DNA from: Xanthomonas massiliensis
GTDB taxonomy: Bacteria; Pseudomonadota; Gammaproteobacteria; Xanthomonadales; Xanthomonadaceae
Length of the DNA stretch: 64,000 nucleotides
Direction: 5' to 3'
NCBI RefSeq assembly: GCF_900018785.1
Contig: NZ_FCOY01000006.1
Span: 1,240,001 to 1,304,000, forward strand
The notes below the pieces were generated by a model that was not told the origin of the DNA, did no database searches, and saw only the letters and a program-made list of their open reading frames with translations. Shown in pieces: positions 18,919-27,789 of the stretch. Both the position numbers and the translations under genes were made by a program. How positions within the stretch are numbered: the first letter of the stretch is position 1; each line of letters begins with the position of its first letter.

Positions 18919-19953
18919 ATGACCGAACAGCTTCGCTTCCCCGCCGAGTGGGAGCCCCAGTCCGCCGTCCTGATCGCCTGGCCGCACGCCGACACCGACT
19001 GGGCCGAGCGCCTGGGCGAGGTCGAGGAGACCTACGTCGCCCTCGTCGCCGCCATCACCCGGTTCGAGCCGGTGGTTGTCTGCGTGGCCGACGACGACCT
19101 GCAGATCTATGCCGAGGCCCGGCTGCGTTCGGCGCGCGTGGACATGGAGCGGGTGCGTTTCGTCGCCGCCGAGTACGACGACACCTGGCTGCGCGATTCC
19201 GGCCCGATCACCCTGCGCCAATCCGGCGGCGGCTTCCGCCTGCTGGATTTCCGTTTCACCGGCTGGGGCGGCAAGTTCGAGGCGAGCCGCGACGACAGGC
19301 TGGCGTCGGCGCTGGCGGCGTCGGGCCTGTTCGCCGACGCGTCGGTGCAACGCATCGACTTCGCGCTGGAAGGCGGTGCCATCGACACCGATGGCGACGG
19401 CACCCTGCTGACCACCTGGCAGTGCCTGCACGAGCGCCATCCGGACGCGACACGCCAGGCCCTGGGCGAGAAGCTCGCCGGCTGGCTCGCGCAGCGGCGC
19501 GTGCTGTGGCTCGACCACGGCTACCTGGAAGGCGACGACACCGACGCCCACGTCGATACCCTGGCCCGCTTCGCCTCCACCGACAGCATCGTCTACCAGG
19601 CCTGCGACGACGCCACCGACACGCACTACGCGGAACTGGGCGCGATGGGCGCCGAGCTGGCCGCGCTGCGCACCGGCGACGGCCGGCCGTACCGGCTGTT
19701 CCCGCTGCCGTGGGCACGGCCGATCCTCGACCAGGGCCGCCGCCTGGCCGCTTCCTACGCCAACTTCCTGATCGTCGACGGCGCCGTGCTCATGCCCGCC
19801 TACGGCGACCCCGCCGACGATGCCGCCCGCGACGTGCTCGCCGCGGCCTTCCCGGGACGCGAGATCGTGCAGGTCCCGTGCCGCGCGCTGATCTGGCAGA
19901 ACGGCAGCCTGCATTGCATCACCATGCAGTTGCCTGCCGGGCTGCTGCGCTGA
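18919..19953 (+). CDS. aguA: Agmatine deiminase
   Basis: A 344-residue enzyme converting agmatine to N-carbamoylputrescine and ammonia, the first step of the agmatine route to putrescine. PAD-superfamily motifs are present: FPAEWEPQSAVLIAWPH at the start, DTWLRDSGPI, a central glycine-rich FALEGGAIDTDGDGTLLTT, HVDTLARF, and the catalytic cysteine near residue 333 in WQNGSLHCITMQLP. The start at 18919 follows homologues. aguB lies 617 bp downstream with a broken gene between. Confidence 0.94.
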   Translation: MTEQLRFPAEWEPQSAVLIAWPHADTDWAERLGEVEETYVALVAAITRFEPVVVCVADDDLQIYAEARLRSARVDMERVRFVAAEYDDTWLRDSGPITLRQSGGGFRLLDFRFTGWGGKFEASRDDRLASALAASGLFADASVQRIDFALEGGAIDTDGDGTLLTTWQCLHERHPDATRQALGEKLAGWLAQRRVLWLDHGYLEGDDTDAHVDTLARFASTDSIVYQACDDATDTHYAELGAMGAELAALRTGDGRPYRLFPLPWARPILDQGRRLAASYANFLIVDGAVLMPAYGDPADDAARDVLAAAFPGREIVQVPCRALIWQNGSLHCITMQLPAGLLR

Positions 19954-19981
19954 CGCCCGCCCCTGCCCGCGAGGAGTGACC

Positions 19982-20515
19982 ATGCCGCGCCATGTCGGCC
20001 TGCTCCGTGGCGTCAGCCCGATGAACGCGAAGATGCCCGCGCCGCGCGCGAGCTTCGAACACGCCGGTTCCGGCAACGTGGCGACCGTGCCGGGCAGCGG
20101 CAACGCGGTCTTCGGCGCGCCGCGGCGGGACGAACGCGTGCTGGCCCGCCAGGCGGAGGCCGCGATGCAGGCCACGCAGGGGCGCAGTTTCCGCACTTTC
20201 GTGCGCCCGCTCGCGCACCTGCAGGCTCTGTTCGAGGCCGATCCCTTCGCCGCCTTCGCGTTGCCGGCCGCGGCGAAGCGGATGGTGACCTTCCTCGGCG
20301 AGCCGCCGGCCCCTCGTCCCCGCGCTGCCGGTGGAGCCCGCGCTGCCGGTGGAGAAGGACGAGGCGCGTATCCTGGCGATGCACGACCGCGAGATCTTCA
20401 CCGCCTCCCTGCCGGCCGCGGGAAACCCGGTGTTCATGACGCCGAGCGCCAGGACCTTCGGCGATGCCACCACCAGCCGCACCGGAACACCTGGCGCAAA
20501 TGCGCCGCCGCATGA
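19982..20515 (+). pseudogene. DUF1697 family gene with two frameshifts
   Basis: The first frame gives a DUF1697-type start (PRHVGLLRGVSPMNAKMPAP) and runs to about 20318. An extra C in CCCC (20318-20321) then shifts the frame. The family sequence continues one frame over (DEARILAMHDREIFTASLPA, FMTPSARTFGDATTSRT) until near 20483, where a missing T returns it to the first frame (NTWRKCAAA, TGA 20513-20515). An in-frame 18-bp direct repeat (GCGCTGCCGGTGGAG at 20322 and 20340) lies beside the first shift. GAGGAG precedes the ATG. DUF1697 function is unknown. Two paired errors could also be assembly mistakes. Confidence 0.75.
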
Positions 20516-20570
20516 ACGCCCGGACCGGCAACCGCGCGTCTTTGCCGCCGCCAATCCCTACAATCCACGC

Positions 20571-21473
20571 ATGAAGACCCATACCCTTCCCGTCGCCCTG
20601 ATCCAGGAGCGCAACCACGGCGACGCCGAGGCCAACCTGTCGGTGATCGAGGCCCGCGTGGCCGAAGCCGCCGCGCAGGGCGCGCGGCTCGTGCTGCTGC
20701 AGGAACTGCACAACGGCCCCTACTTCTGCCAGCACGAGTCGGTGGACGAGTTCGACCTGGCCGAGCCGATCCCCGGCCCGAGCACGCAGCGCCTGGGCGC
20801 GCTGGCGAAACGGCACGGCGTGGTGATCGTCGGCTCGCTGTTCGAGAAGCGCGCCACCGGCCTGTACCACAACACCGCGGTGGTGCTGGAAAAGGACGGC
20901 ACCCTGGCCGGCAAGTACCGCAAGATGCACATCCCGGACGATCCCGGCTTCTACGAGAAGTTCTACTTCACCCCGGGCGACATCGGCTTCAGGCCGATCG
21001 ACACCTCGGTCGGTCGCCTGGGCGTGCTGGTGTGCTGGGACCAGTGGTACCCGGAAGCGGCGCGGCTGATGGCGCTGGCCGGCGCCGAGCTGCTGCTGTA
21101 TCCCACCGCGATCGGCTGGGACCCGGCCGATGCGGACGAGGAGAAGACCCGCCAGCGCGATGCCTGGGTGTTGAGCCATCGCGGCCACGCCGTGGCCAAC
21201 GGCCTGCCGGTGCTGAGCTGCAACCGCGTCGGCCACGAGCCCTCGCCGCTCGCGGCCGACCGGGTCGCCGGCGCCTCCGGCATCGCTTTCTGGGGCAACA
21301 GCCACGTCCTCGGCCCGCAGGGCGAGTTCGTCGCCGAAGCCGGTACCGAGCCGAGCCTGCTGCTGGCCGAGGTGGACCTGGGCCGCAGCGAGCAGGTGCG
21401 CCGGATCTGGCCGTTCCTGCGCGATCGCCGCATCGACGCCTACGGTGGCCTGCTCGAGCGCTACCTCGACTGA
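20571..21473 (+). CDS. aguB: N-carbamoylputrescine amidase
   Basis: A 300-residue nitrilase-superfamily hydrolase that turns N-carbamoylputrescine into putrescine, CO2 and ammonia, completing the route begun by aguA. The Glu-Lys-Cys triad is visible: Glu45 in VLLQELHNGPYFCQ, the lysine in GKYRKMHIPDDPGFYEKFYF, and the cysteine in GVLVCWDQWYPEAARLM. The ATG at 20571 has no evident Shine-Dalgarno. A GNAT gene begins 7 bp after its stop and may be cotranscribed. Confidence 0.95.
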   Translation: MKTHTLPVALIQERNHGDAEANLSVIEARVAEAAAQGARLVLLQELHNGPYFCQHESVDEFDLAEPIPGPSTQRLGALAKRHGVVIVGSLFEKRATGLYHNTAVVLEKDGTLAGKYRKMHIPDDPGFYEKFYFTPGDIGFRPIDTSVGRLGVLVCWDQWYPEAARLMALAGAELLLYPTAIGWDPADADEEKTRQRDAWVLSHRGHAVANGLPVLSCNRVGHEPSPLAADRVAGASGIAFWGNSHVLGPQGEFVAEAGTEPSLLLAEVDLGRSEQVRRIWPFLRDRRIDAYGGLLERYLD

Positions 21474-21480
21474 GCCGGCC

Positions 21481-22008
21481 ATGTCCGTCCTGATCCGACC
21501 GGCCACCGAGGCCGACGTTCCCGCCATCGCCGCGATCTACGCGGTGGAAGTGCGCGAGCGGGTCAACACCTACGAGTACGAGGTGCCGGACGTCGCCGAG
21601 ATGCAGGCCCGCATGCGCCGCACGCTCGCCGCCGGCTACCCGTACCTGGCCGCCGAGGACGGCGGCGCGGTGGTCGGCTATGCCTACGCCGGCGGCTACC
21701 GCAGCCGCATCGCCTACCAGTGGACCGTGGAGAACTCGGTCTACGTGGCCGACGCCGCGCACGGCCACGGCATCGGCACCGCGCTGATGCAAGCGCTGAT
21801 CGCCGAATGCGAGGCGCGCGGCTTCCGCCAGATGGTGGCGGTGATCGGCGAGCCCTCCAACACCGCCTCCATCCGCCTGCACGAGAAGCTCGGCTTCCGC
21901 CTGATCGGCGTGTTCCCGGCGCTGGCGTTCAAGCACGGGCGCTGGCTGGACACCGTGCAGATGCAGCGCGCGCTCGGCCCCGGTGCCGACGTGCCTCCTA
22001 CCGAATAG
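21481..22008 (+). CDS. GNAT N-acetyltransferase, phosphinothricin acetyltransferase-like
   Basis: A 175-residue GNAT enzyme. The fold markers are MSVLIRPATEADVPAIAAIY at the N-terminus, the acetyl-CoA loop in HGHGIGTALMQALIAECEAR, and a C-terminal SNTASIRLHEKLGFRLIGVF followed by FKHGRWLDTVQMQRAL, which is the pattern of the Pat/Bar phosphinothricin and methionine-sulfoximine acetyltransferases. The natural substrate is unknown and is probably a small amine. It is close behind aguB, so acetylation of a polyamine-related amine is possible but unproven. Confidence 0.88.
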   Translation: MSVLIRPATEADVPAIAAIYAVEVRERVNTYEYEVPDVAEMQARMRRTLAAGYPYLAAEDGGAVVGYAYAGGYRSRIAYQWTVENSVYVADAAHGHGIGTALMQALIAECEARGFRQMVAVIGEPSNTASIRLHEKLGFRLIGVFPALAFKHGRWLDTVQMQRALGPGADVPPTE

Positions 22009-22019
22009 AACGATCCTCC

Positions 22020-23258
22020 ATGACCGATTTGCCCGCTTTGCCCGAGACCCCGGCCGATTCGCTCGCCGGCCAACCCATGCGCGTGGTCGAACGCGACGGC
22101 GTGCGCTACACGCTGCTCGGCACCGCCCACGTATCCCAGGCCAGCGTCGCGGCGGTCGACCAGTCCGTCGTCTCGGGCGACTACGACATGGTGGCGGTGG
22201 AACTGGACGCGCAGCGCCTGCAGGCGCTGACCGATCCGGACGCGCTGGCGCGGCTGGACCTGGTGCAGGTCATCCGCAGCGGCCGGGTCGCGCTGTTCGC
22301 CGCCAACCTGGCCCTGGCCGCCTACCAGCGCCGGCTGGCCGAACAGCTCGGCATCGAACCGGGCGCCGAGCTCAAGCACGCGGTGACCACGGCGCGCGCG
22401 CGCGGCCTGCCGGTGGCGCTGATCGACCGCGAGGTCGGGCTGACCTTCCGCCGCGCCGCCGCGCGCCTGGGCCTGGTCGGCAAGTTCAAGCTCGGCCTGG
22501 CCCTGCTCGGCGGCCTGTTCGCCTCCGAGGAGGTCGGCGAGGACGAGATCGAGAAGCTCAAGCAGGGCGACATGCTCGAATCGAGCTTCGGCGACTTCGC
22601 CCGCGAGAGCCCGGCCCTGTACGAGACCATCATCGCCGAGCGCGACCGCTACATGGCCACGCGCCTGCGCGAACTGGCCGCCCCGGCCGAGGGCGCGCCT
22701 CCGCGCCACGTGCTGGCGGTGGTCGGCGCCGGCCACCTGGCCGGGCTGGCCCGGCACCTGCAGGACGACGACGATTCCCCGGCGCAGGCACGCGCCGAGC
22801 TGGAGTACGTCAAGCCGAAGAAGAACATCCCGTGGGTCAGCCTGGCGCTGTGCCTGGTCGCCATCGGCGGCATCGCCTGGGGATTCGCGCGCGGCGGCAT
22901 CGGCGTGGGCCTGGAACTGGTCGGGGTGTGGGCGCTGTACACCGGCGGCCTGGCCGGACTGGGTTGCCTGGCGGCGGGCAGCCACGTGCTTAGCATCCTC
23001 ACCGCGATCGTGGTGGCGCCGTTCAAGCCGTTCCGCCTGAGCATTCCGACCGGCATGTTCGCCGCGCTGGTCGAGGTGCGCCTGCGCAAGCCGGCCTATG
23101 CCGATTTCCTGGCGTTGCGCGACGACACCCAGACCCTGCGCGGCTGGTACCGCAACCGGGTGACGCGCGTGGCCCTGACCTTCCTGCTCACCAACGTCGG
23201 CAGCAGCCTGGGCTTCTGGCTGGCCAGCGCGCGCATCTTCGGCAAGCTGCACGGCTGA
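22020..23258 (+). CDS. TraB/PrgY family membrane protein
   Basis: A 412-residue protein. The N-terminal TraB domain (about 25-245) has GTAHVS at 34-39, VAVELDAQRLQALTDPD and VVGAGHLAGLARHL, conserved residues shared with the TIKI/EreA-like hydrolase fold. The C-terminal third carries three hydrophobic segments (from WVSLALCLVAIGGIAWGFAR to NVGSSLGFWLASARIF). PrgY of enterococci inactivates or binds a peptide pheromone, but the role in proteobacteria is not known. It starts 12 bp after the GNAT gene, so aguB-GNAT-traB may form one transcript. Confidence 0.88.
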   Translation: MTDLPALPETPADSLAGQPMRVVERDGVRYTLLGTAHVSQASVAAVDQSVVSGDYDMVAVELDAQRLQALTDPDALARLDLVQVIRSGRVALFAANLALAAYQRRLAEQLGIEPGAELKHAVTTARARGLPVALIDREVGLTFRRAAARLGLVGKFKLGLALLGGLFASEEVGEDEIEKLKQGDMLESSFGDFARESPALYETIIAERDRYMATRLRELAAPAEGAPPRHVLAVVGAGHLAGLARHLQDDDDSPAQARAELEYVKPKKNIPWVSLALCLVAIGGIAWGFARGGIGVGLELVGVWALYTGGLAGLGCLAAGSHVLSILTAIVVAPFKPFRLSIPTGMFAALVEVRLRKPAYADFLALRDDTQTLRGWYRNRVTRVALTFLLTNVGSSLGFWLASARIFGKLHG

Positions 23259-23540
23259 TCGCTCCCCCGGCCGCCGGGCCACCCTGCGCCTGGCGGCCCC
23301 TGCCCGCTGGCGCCCGGGGTCCGGTGCGATGGCCGGCGGCAGGGACCAGGGCCAAGGCACTCTCGCCCAAGGCAATCCCCCCTGCGGCCGATGCCGTCTC
23401 TTGGTTGCGGCGGTCGCGCCGCCGCGATCGCAGGCGCAAGCCGGGCGAACGGATCGCCCTCGGCACGGCCGGCCCGGCGGGCGATCGCCGTCGCCGCGGC
23501 TATACTGGCGCCCGTTTTTCCTGCCTGGTCCTGCCGGTCC

Positions 23541-23867
23541 ATGTTCTCCAAGCTTGCGGCCGCCGGTCTCCTGCTGTGCGGCATGGCGGCCCCTGCCGCG
23601 GCGGCCGCGCTCAAGGTCGAGGGCGACTACGACCACGGCCGCCAGCTCGCCCTGCCCTGCCAGGGGTGCCACGGCGTGCCGGACTACCGGAATCCCTACC
23701 CGCGCTTCCGGGTGCCGCGCATCGCCGGACAGCCGGCGGCCTACCTGGTCCGGGCGCTGGAGGACTACCGGCAGGGCCGGCGCCGCCACGCCACCATGCA
23801 GGCGCAGGCGCGCGACTTCTCCGACCAGGACATCGCCGACCTGGCGGTATACCTGTCCGCGCAATGA
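23541..23867 (+). CDS. Small periplasmic c-type cytochrome
   Basis: A 108-residue class I cytochrome c. It has a signal peptide (MFSKLAAAGLLLCGMAAPAA) and a haem site CQGCH at 40-44. The C-terminal helix (SDQDIADLAVYLSAQ) and an upstream methionine in HATMQAQARDFSD are typical of cytochrome c4/c553-like domains. It probably shuttles electrons in the periplasm. A TATACT box at 23501-23506 may be its -10 element. A second haem protein with the same motif pattern follows 8 bp later. Confidence 0.9.
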   Translation: MFSKLAAAGLLLCGMAAPAAAAALKVEGDYDHGRQLALPCQGCHGVPDYRNPYPRFRVPRIAGQPAAYLVRALEDYRQGRRRHATMQAQARDFSDQDIADLAVYLSAQ

Positions 23868-23875
23868 GGACGGCC

Positions 23876-24289
23876 ATGTCCCGGACGCCCTTGCCGTTTC
23901 TGCTCGTGATTGCCGTGCTGGCACTGGGTGCCTGCGCGCCGGCGCCGCCGTTGCCGCCCGGCACGGTCCAGGTGCTCCCGCAGCTCCCGCCCGGCCGCAT
24001 CGCCGCCGGCCAGGCCCGCGCCGCGCTGAGGAATCCGGTCACCGGCCAGCGCTGCATCGATTGCCATGGCGCCGACGGCAACCATCCGTTGCAGCCGGAC
24101 TATCCGCGGCTGGCCGGCCAGTACGAGGACTACCTCGCCCACGCCCTGCTGGCCTATCGCGACGGCGATCGCCACGATGCCGACATGGCGCCGCAGGCCG
24201 CCGCGCTGGGCGGCCAGGACATCGCCGACCTGGCGGCCTGGTTCGGTTCGCACCGCGGGCCGCTGCGCGACCTGCACGAGGCGAAATGA
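23876..24289 (+). CDS. Cytochrome c lipoprotein
   Basis: A 137-residue protein with a lipoprotein signal (VIAVLALGAC, lipid-modified Cys20), a proline-rich linker (PAPPLPPGTVQVLPQLPPGR) and one haem-binding domain with CIDCH at 60-64 and GGQDIADLAAWFGSH near the end. The DADMAPQAAAL stretch holds the likely axial methionine. Together with the preceding gene it looks like a split form of a two-domain cytochrome c4, one half soluble and one half membrane-tethered. The ATG at 23876 follows GAGGA; an earlier in-frame ATG at 23864 overlaps the previous stop. Confidence 0.88.
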   Translation: MSRTPLPFLLVIAVLALGACAPAPPLPPGTVQVLPQLPPGRIAAGQARAALRNPVTGQRCIDCHGADGNHPLQPDYPRLAGQYEDYLAHALLAYRDGDRHDADMAPQAAALGGQDIADLAAWFGSHRGPLRDLHEAK

Positions 24290-24409
24290 GCGGGCGAATC
24301 GCCAGGGCCCGCCGGCGCGGCTAGCCGCGCGTGGCGTCCGCGCCTGCTAAACAGCGACCGCGGCTTTCCGCGGCAGGCCCGGGTACGTCCGTGCCCGCCG
24401 CGAACGCGT

Positions 24410-26203
24410 CTAGCGCACGCTGCCGTTGTCTTCCTGCAGGCGCTTCTTGAACGGGATGTCCGGCGGCGGGCGCGCCGAGGCGGGCTGGTCGTTCATGTCC
24501 GGATTGGCCAGGCCGCAGCCGCCGCCGAACTGCAACAGCGAGATCACGCAGCTGATCCGGTTCTTGCTGCCCGGGATCGGGATCTCGATCTTCTTGATGC
24601 CCTTGCGTACCCATTCTTCCAGCAGCGATTCGTTGGGCACCCAGTACTGGTCGAACTCGGTCGGCTGGTAGTCATAGGGCGGGCGCTTGAGCCAGGTGCC
24701 CGACTGGGCGATGCGCTCGCGTGTCCAGCTGTCCGATTCGCCGCCCGGCGCCCCGCGCGGCGGCGTGGCGGTATCGCCGCCACCTGGCACGCGGGCGCGG
24801 CCGTCGCCGCCGACCAGTCCCTGGCCCCGGTCGCCCCCCCCGCGCACTGCGCCGGCACGGTCGCGCTGGCCCAGTCCCCAGTCGTCGGCCTGGTTCGCGG
24901 CATCCCAGCCCCCGGCACGCGGGGCGGCCTGCGGCCCGCTCCCGGGAGCACGACCGGCTGCCGGGGCCGGCCGGCTCGCGTCGGCACCGTCGGTGCCGGT
25001 GGCCGGTTCCGGCGCACGCGCCTGGCCGGCGCCGGCGACGGCCGCATCGGAAGACGCCGGCTGGTGTTCGCCCTGCGCCTGAGCTGCGGCCGGGGCTGCG
25101 CCCGCCCCGGATACGGCGGGCAAGGCGCGCTGGCGCACCTGCACCTCCGGTATCGCCGGGGCGGCCGTGGCGGGCGCCCTGGCCTGCACCTGCGGCGCGG
25201 GCACGGCCACCAGCGGCTCGGCCACCGCGCGCTCGCGTACCTGCACCGTGGGCGCGTCCGGCAGGGTCGCTTCGTGCACCTGCTCGCGCATCCTGGGCAG
25301 CGGCACGCTGTCGGCCTGCACGACCTGCACTTCGCGTTCGCGCACCTGGACCGGCGGCGGCACCGGCAATGCCATCGCCGGCGTGCGCGCGGCCACCTGC
25401 GGCGCCGGCACGGCCCCGCTCTGTACCGTCTGCACCGCCCGCTCGCGCACCTGCATGGAGGGCGTCGCCATCGGGGGCGGCGGCACGGGCAACGGCGGGG
25501 GCGGCGGCACGACGAAGTCCCGGGTCGGCTGCGGCACCTCGGTGGCCTGCAGCGGGGGCGGGGGCGGCGACACCGGCGCGGCAGACGCGCTGCCGGCGTC
25601 CGCGACGGCCGGCGACGCCTCGGCCGGCGGTGCCGGCGGCACGGGCGATGACGATGGCGCCGCTTGCGAGCGCGCGGCCGCCGCCGCGGGGGACTTCCTC
25701 CCGCCACTGGCCGGCCGCGAAGAACCCGCCTGCGCCGCCTGCCCGGCGGCCGCCGCGGGCAGGCCACCGCCGCCTTCCTGCTCGCTGCCGCGGCCCAGGA
25801 ACTCGACCCGGATGCCGGCCTCGTCCGAGGCCTGCGGCGGCGGCAGGTGCACCCAGGCCAACACCATCAACAACGCCGCCAGCAGCAGGTGCAGGGCAAC
25901 GCTGCCCAGGGCCGCGAGCCGGCGCAGGCGCCGCTGGTCGGCCGGCGGCGGATCCCAGTGCTGCCAGAGCAGGCTGCGCAGCGACGGCCAGAAGCCGGTG
26001 AACCGCCGCGGCCAGCGCGGCGGCCGCGGTGGCAGGTGCCCGGCCACGGCCGTGGCCACCTGTTCCGGCGAAAACGGCAGGATCCGCACCGGCTGCGAGC
26101 GCAACCACAACGACCAGCCGTAGGGCATCCCGGTACGCCGGTCGAGCACCGGCGACGGGCTGCGCGCCCGCATCACGTCCAGCAGCTCGTCCAGACGCAG
26201 CAC
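24410..26203 (-). CDS. Transmembrane repetitive protein
   Basis: A 597-residue protein of a kind annotated in Xanthomonas as transmembrane repetitive protein. A cytoplasmic N-terminus (1-95) with basic, Trp-rich stretches precedes one membrane helix (about 97-119, [20 protein letters not shown]). Then comes a long Ala/Pro-rich region with four imperfect repeats of 34-36 residues, each starting with QVRER or a variant (251, 286, 321, 355). A Gly/Asp/Arg linker leads to a conserved C-terminal block ([20 protein letters not shown], then [15 protein letters not shown]). The layout resembles a TonB-like periplasm-spanning protein. The start used is GTG at 26203, with an ATG alternative at 26173. 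It lies 13 bp after nfuA. Confidence 0.82.
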   Translation of the reverse strand: MLRLDELLDVMRARSPSPVLDRRTGMPYGWSLWLRSQPVRILPFSPEQVATAVAGHLPPRPPRWPRRFTGFWPSLRSLLWQHWDPPPADQRRLRRLAALGSVALHLLLAALLMVLAWVHLPPPQASDEAGIRVEFLGRGSEQEGGGGLPAAAAGQAAQAGSSRPASGGRKSPAAAAARSQAAPSSSPVPPAPPAEASPAVADAGSASAAPVSPPPPPLQATEVPQPTRDFVVPPPPPLPVPPPPMATPSMQVRERAVQTVQSGAVPAPQVAARTPAMALPVPPPVQVREREVQVVQADSVPLPRMREQVHEATLPDAPTVQVRERAVAEPLVAVPAPQVQARAPATAAPAIPEVQVRQRALPAVSGAGAAPAAAQAQGEHQPASSDAAVAGAGQARAPEPATGTDGADASRPAPAAGRAPGSGPQAAPRAGGWDAANQADDWGLGQRDRAGAVRGGGDRGQGLVGGDGRARVPGGGDTATPPRGAPGGESDSWTRERIAQSGTWLKRPPYDYQPTEFDQYWVPNESLLEEWVRKGIKKIEIPIPGSKNRISCVISLLQFGGGCGLANPDMNDQPASARPPPDIPFKKRLQEDNGSVR

Positions 26204-26216
26204 GGTGCGGCTTCGC

Positions 26217-26819
26217 TCAGGCGCGCCGGGTTTCGCGCGGGATGTAGGGCGCCGCGCCGTTGTCGTGGTCGGTGGCGTCGCGCACCGCGGTCACTCCCGG
26301 CACGCGGCCCATCAGGGTCTTCTCGATGCCCTGCTTGAGGGTCACGTCGGCCATGCCGCAGCCCTGGCAGCCGCCACCGAAACGCAGCAGCACGGTGCCG
26401 TCCGCGCGCACTTCCTGCACCGCCACGCGGCCGCCGTGCGAGGCCAGCTGCGGGTTGATCTCGTTCTCCACCACCCAGTGCACGCGCTCGACCAGCGAGG
26501 CGGCCTCGCCGGGCGCCTCGCCCTTGATCTTCGGCGCCTTGATGGTCAGTTGCTGGCTGCCGGTGGCCTGGGTCACGAAGTCGATCTCCGCCCCGTCCAG
26601 CCACGGCACGCTGGCCGCGTGCACGTACAGGGTGAATCCCTCGCAGTCCACGGCCCACTCGTCGCCCGCCAGGTCGGCCGGCTCGGCGAATTCCAGGCGC
26701 GCATCGGCGCGCGGCGTGCCGGGATCGACCGCGCTCAGGCGCACGCCCATGCCGGGCGCGTCCTCGCGTTCGATCAGGCGGCGGAAATACGTCTGGGCAC
26801 GGTCGGATATCTGGATCAT
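26217..26819 (-). CDS. nfuA: Fe-S biogenesis protein NfuA
   Basis: A 200-residue iron-sulfur carrier. It has an A-type carrier-like N-domain lacking the cysteines (about 1-100, [20 protein letters not shown]) and an Nfu domain with [20 protein letters not shown], where Cys151 and Cys154 hold a shared [4Fe-4S] cluster. It delivers clusters to targets such as aconitase and helps under oxidative or iron stress. It is divergent from phhB across 90 bp. Confidence 0.96.
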   Translation of the reverse strand: MIQISDRAQTYFRRLIEREDAPGMGVRLSAVDPGTPRADARLEFAEPADLAGDEWAVDCEGFTLYVHAASVPWLDGAEIDFVTQATGSQQLTIKAPKIKGEAPGEAASLVERVHWVVENEINPQLASHGGRVAVQEVRADGTVLLRFGGGCQGCGMADVTLKQGIEKTLMGRVPGVTAVRDATDHDNGAAPYIPRETRRA

Positions 26820-26909
26820 GCGGGGTATTCTAGCGGCCTGTGCGGACGACGCCGGTTACGGCGCTGCCCCAGGCCCCGCGGCATTCAGCCGTGCCAGGAG
26901 GATGGACCG

Positions 26910-27251
26910 ATGACCGACCTGATCCCGCTCGCCCAGGCCCGCTGCCTGCCCCACCGCGGCCGCGAGCACCGGCTCGTGCCGGCGCGCCTGGCGGAACTGC
27001 TGCCGCAGGTGCCCGGCTGGGAAGTGATCTCCGACGGCGAGGCGATCGCCCGCACGTTCCGGTTCGAGGACTACTACCGCACCCTCGCCTTCGTGAACGC
27101 CTTGGCATGGATTGCACACCGCGAGGACCATCATCCCGACCTCGAGGTGACCTACGGCCGGGTCGTGGTGCGCTATTCCACCCACGATGCCGGCGGCCTC
27201 ACCGAGAACGACTTCATCTGCGCCGCCAAGGCGTCGGCCCTCACGGAGTGA
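26910..27251 (+). CDS. phhB: 4a-hydroxytetrahydrobiopterin dehydratase
   Basis: A 113-residue pterin-4a-carbinolamine dehydratase that recycles the pterin cofactor of phenylalanine hydroxylase. Catalytic residues lie in [18 protein letters not shown], followed by [14 protein letters not shown]. The ATG at 26910 follows AGGAGGA. The usual partner phhA is not in this window. The broken TonB-like gene begins 4 bp after its stop. Confidence 0.93.
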   Translation: MTDLIPLAQARCLPHRGREHRLVPARLAELLPQVPGWEVISDGEAIARTFRFEDYYRTLAFVNALAWIAHREDHHPDLEVTYGRVVVRYSTHDAGGLTENDFICAAKASALTE

Positions 27252-27255
27252 ACCC

Positions 27256-27716
27256 ATGAAAACCGGTTTTGCCTGTCTTTCCCTGCTGTTGATCCTGCCG
27301 CTGGCCAGTTGCGGCAAGGCCGACGCCCCCGCCGCCCCGGCCGCGCCCGCCTCCACCGAGGTCGCCGCCGTCCACACCCCGCGCCCGCCTCCACCGAGGT
27401 CGCCGCCGTCCACACCCCGCCGCCCGACTACCCGATCGAACTGGCCTGCGCCGGCCAGGGCGGCACCACCGTGCTGAAGGTGGTGGTGGGCCCGGAAGGC
27501 AAGCCCACCGACGTGCAGATCCAGCAAAGCAGCGGCCAGCCCGCGCTGGACCAGGCCGCGCAGACCCGCGTCACCCAGGACTGGACCTTCAATCCCGCCA
27601 CCCGCGCCGGCCAGCCGGTGGCGACCACGATCCAGGTGCCGGTCACCTTCAACCCGCCGCAGCCGCGCCCGGACCAGTGCTTCGCGCTGGACGAGCACGC
27701 CCACCCGCAGGGCTGA
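27256..27716 (+). pseudogene. TonB C-terminal-domain lipoprotein, frameshifted by a tandem duplication
   Basis: From the ATG the frame gives a lipoprotein signal (LLLILPLASC) and an Ala/Pro linker up to ASTEVAAVHTP. There an exact 38-bp tandem duplication (27345-27382, 27383-27420) throws translation out of frame, to stop at 27475-27477. The following frame carries a full TonB C-terminal-like domain (GGTTVLKVVVGPEGKPTDVQ, then DWTFNPATRAGQPVATTIQV) to TGA at 27714-27716. Removing one 38-bp copy restores one continuous protein of about 140 residues. The loss is therefore recent and could be reversible by slippage. Confidence 0.8.
27341..27420. repeat. 38-bp perfect tandem duplication
   Basis: An 80-bp tract with period 38, no mismatches and 2.1 copies. 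The unit begins GCCCGCCTCCACCGAGG and ends CACACCCCGC. Because 38 is not a multiple of 3 it breaks the reading frame of the TonB-like lipoprotein gene it lies in. Confidence 0.95.
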
Positions 27717-27789
27717 TCCCGGCGGCATCCCTCCCGGCGGCCCGCCGCTCCGGCGACGGGCCGCCGTCTTGCCTGCGGAACGCATTCGC

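Noticed and set aside
24315-24330. Palindrome GCGCGGCTAGCCGCGC after the cytochrome lipoprotein gene
   Set aside because: It is perfect but has no T-run and lies in GC-rich DNA where such palindromes are common. It was not strong enough to call a terminator.
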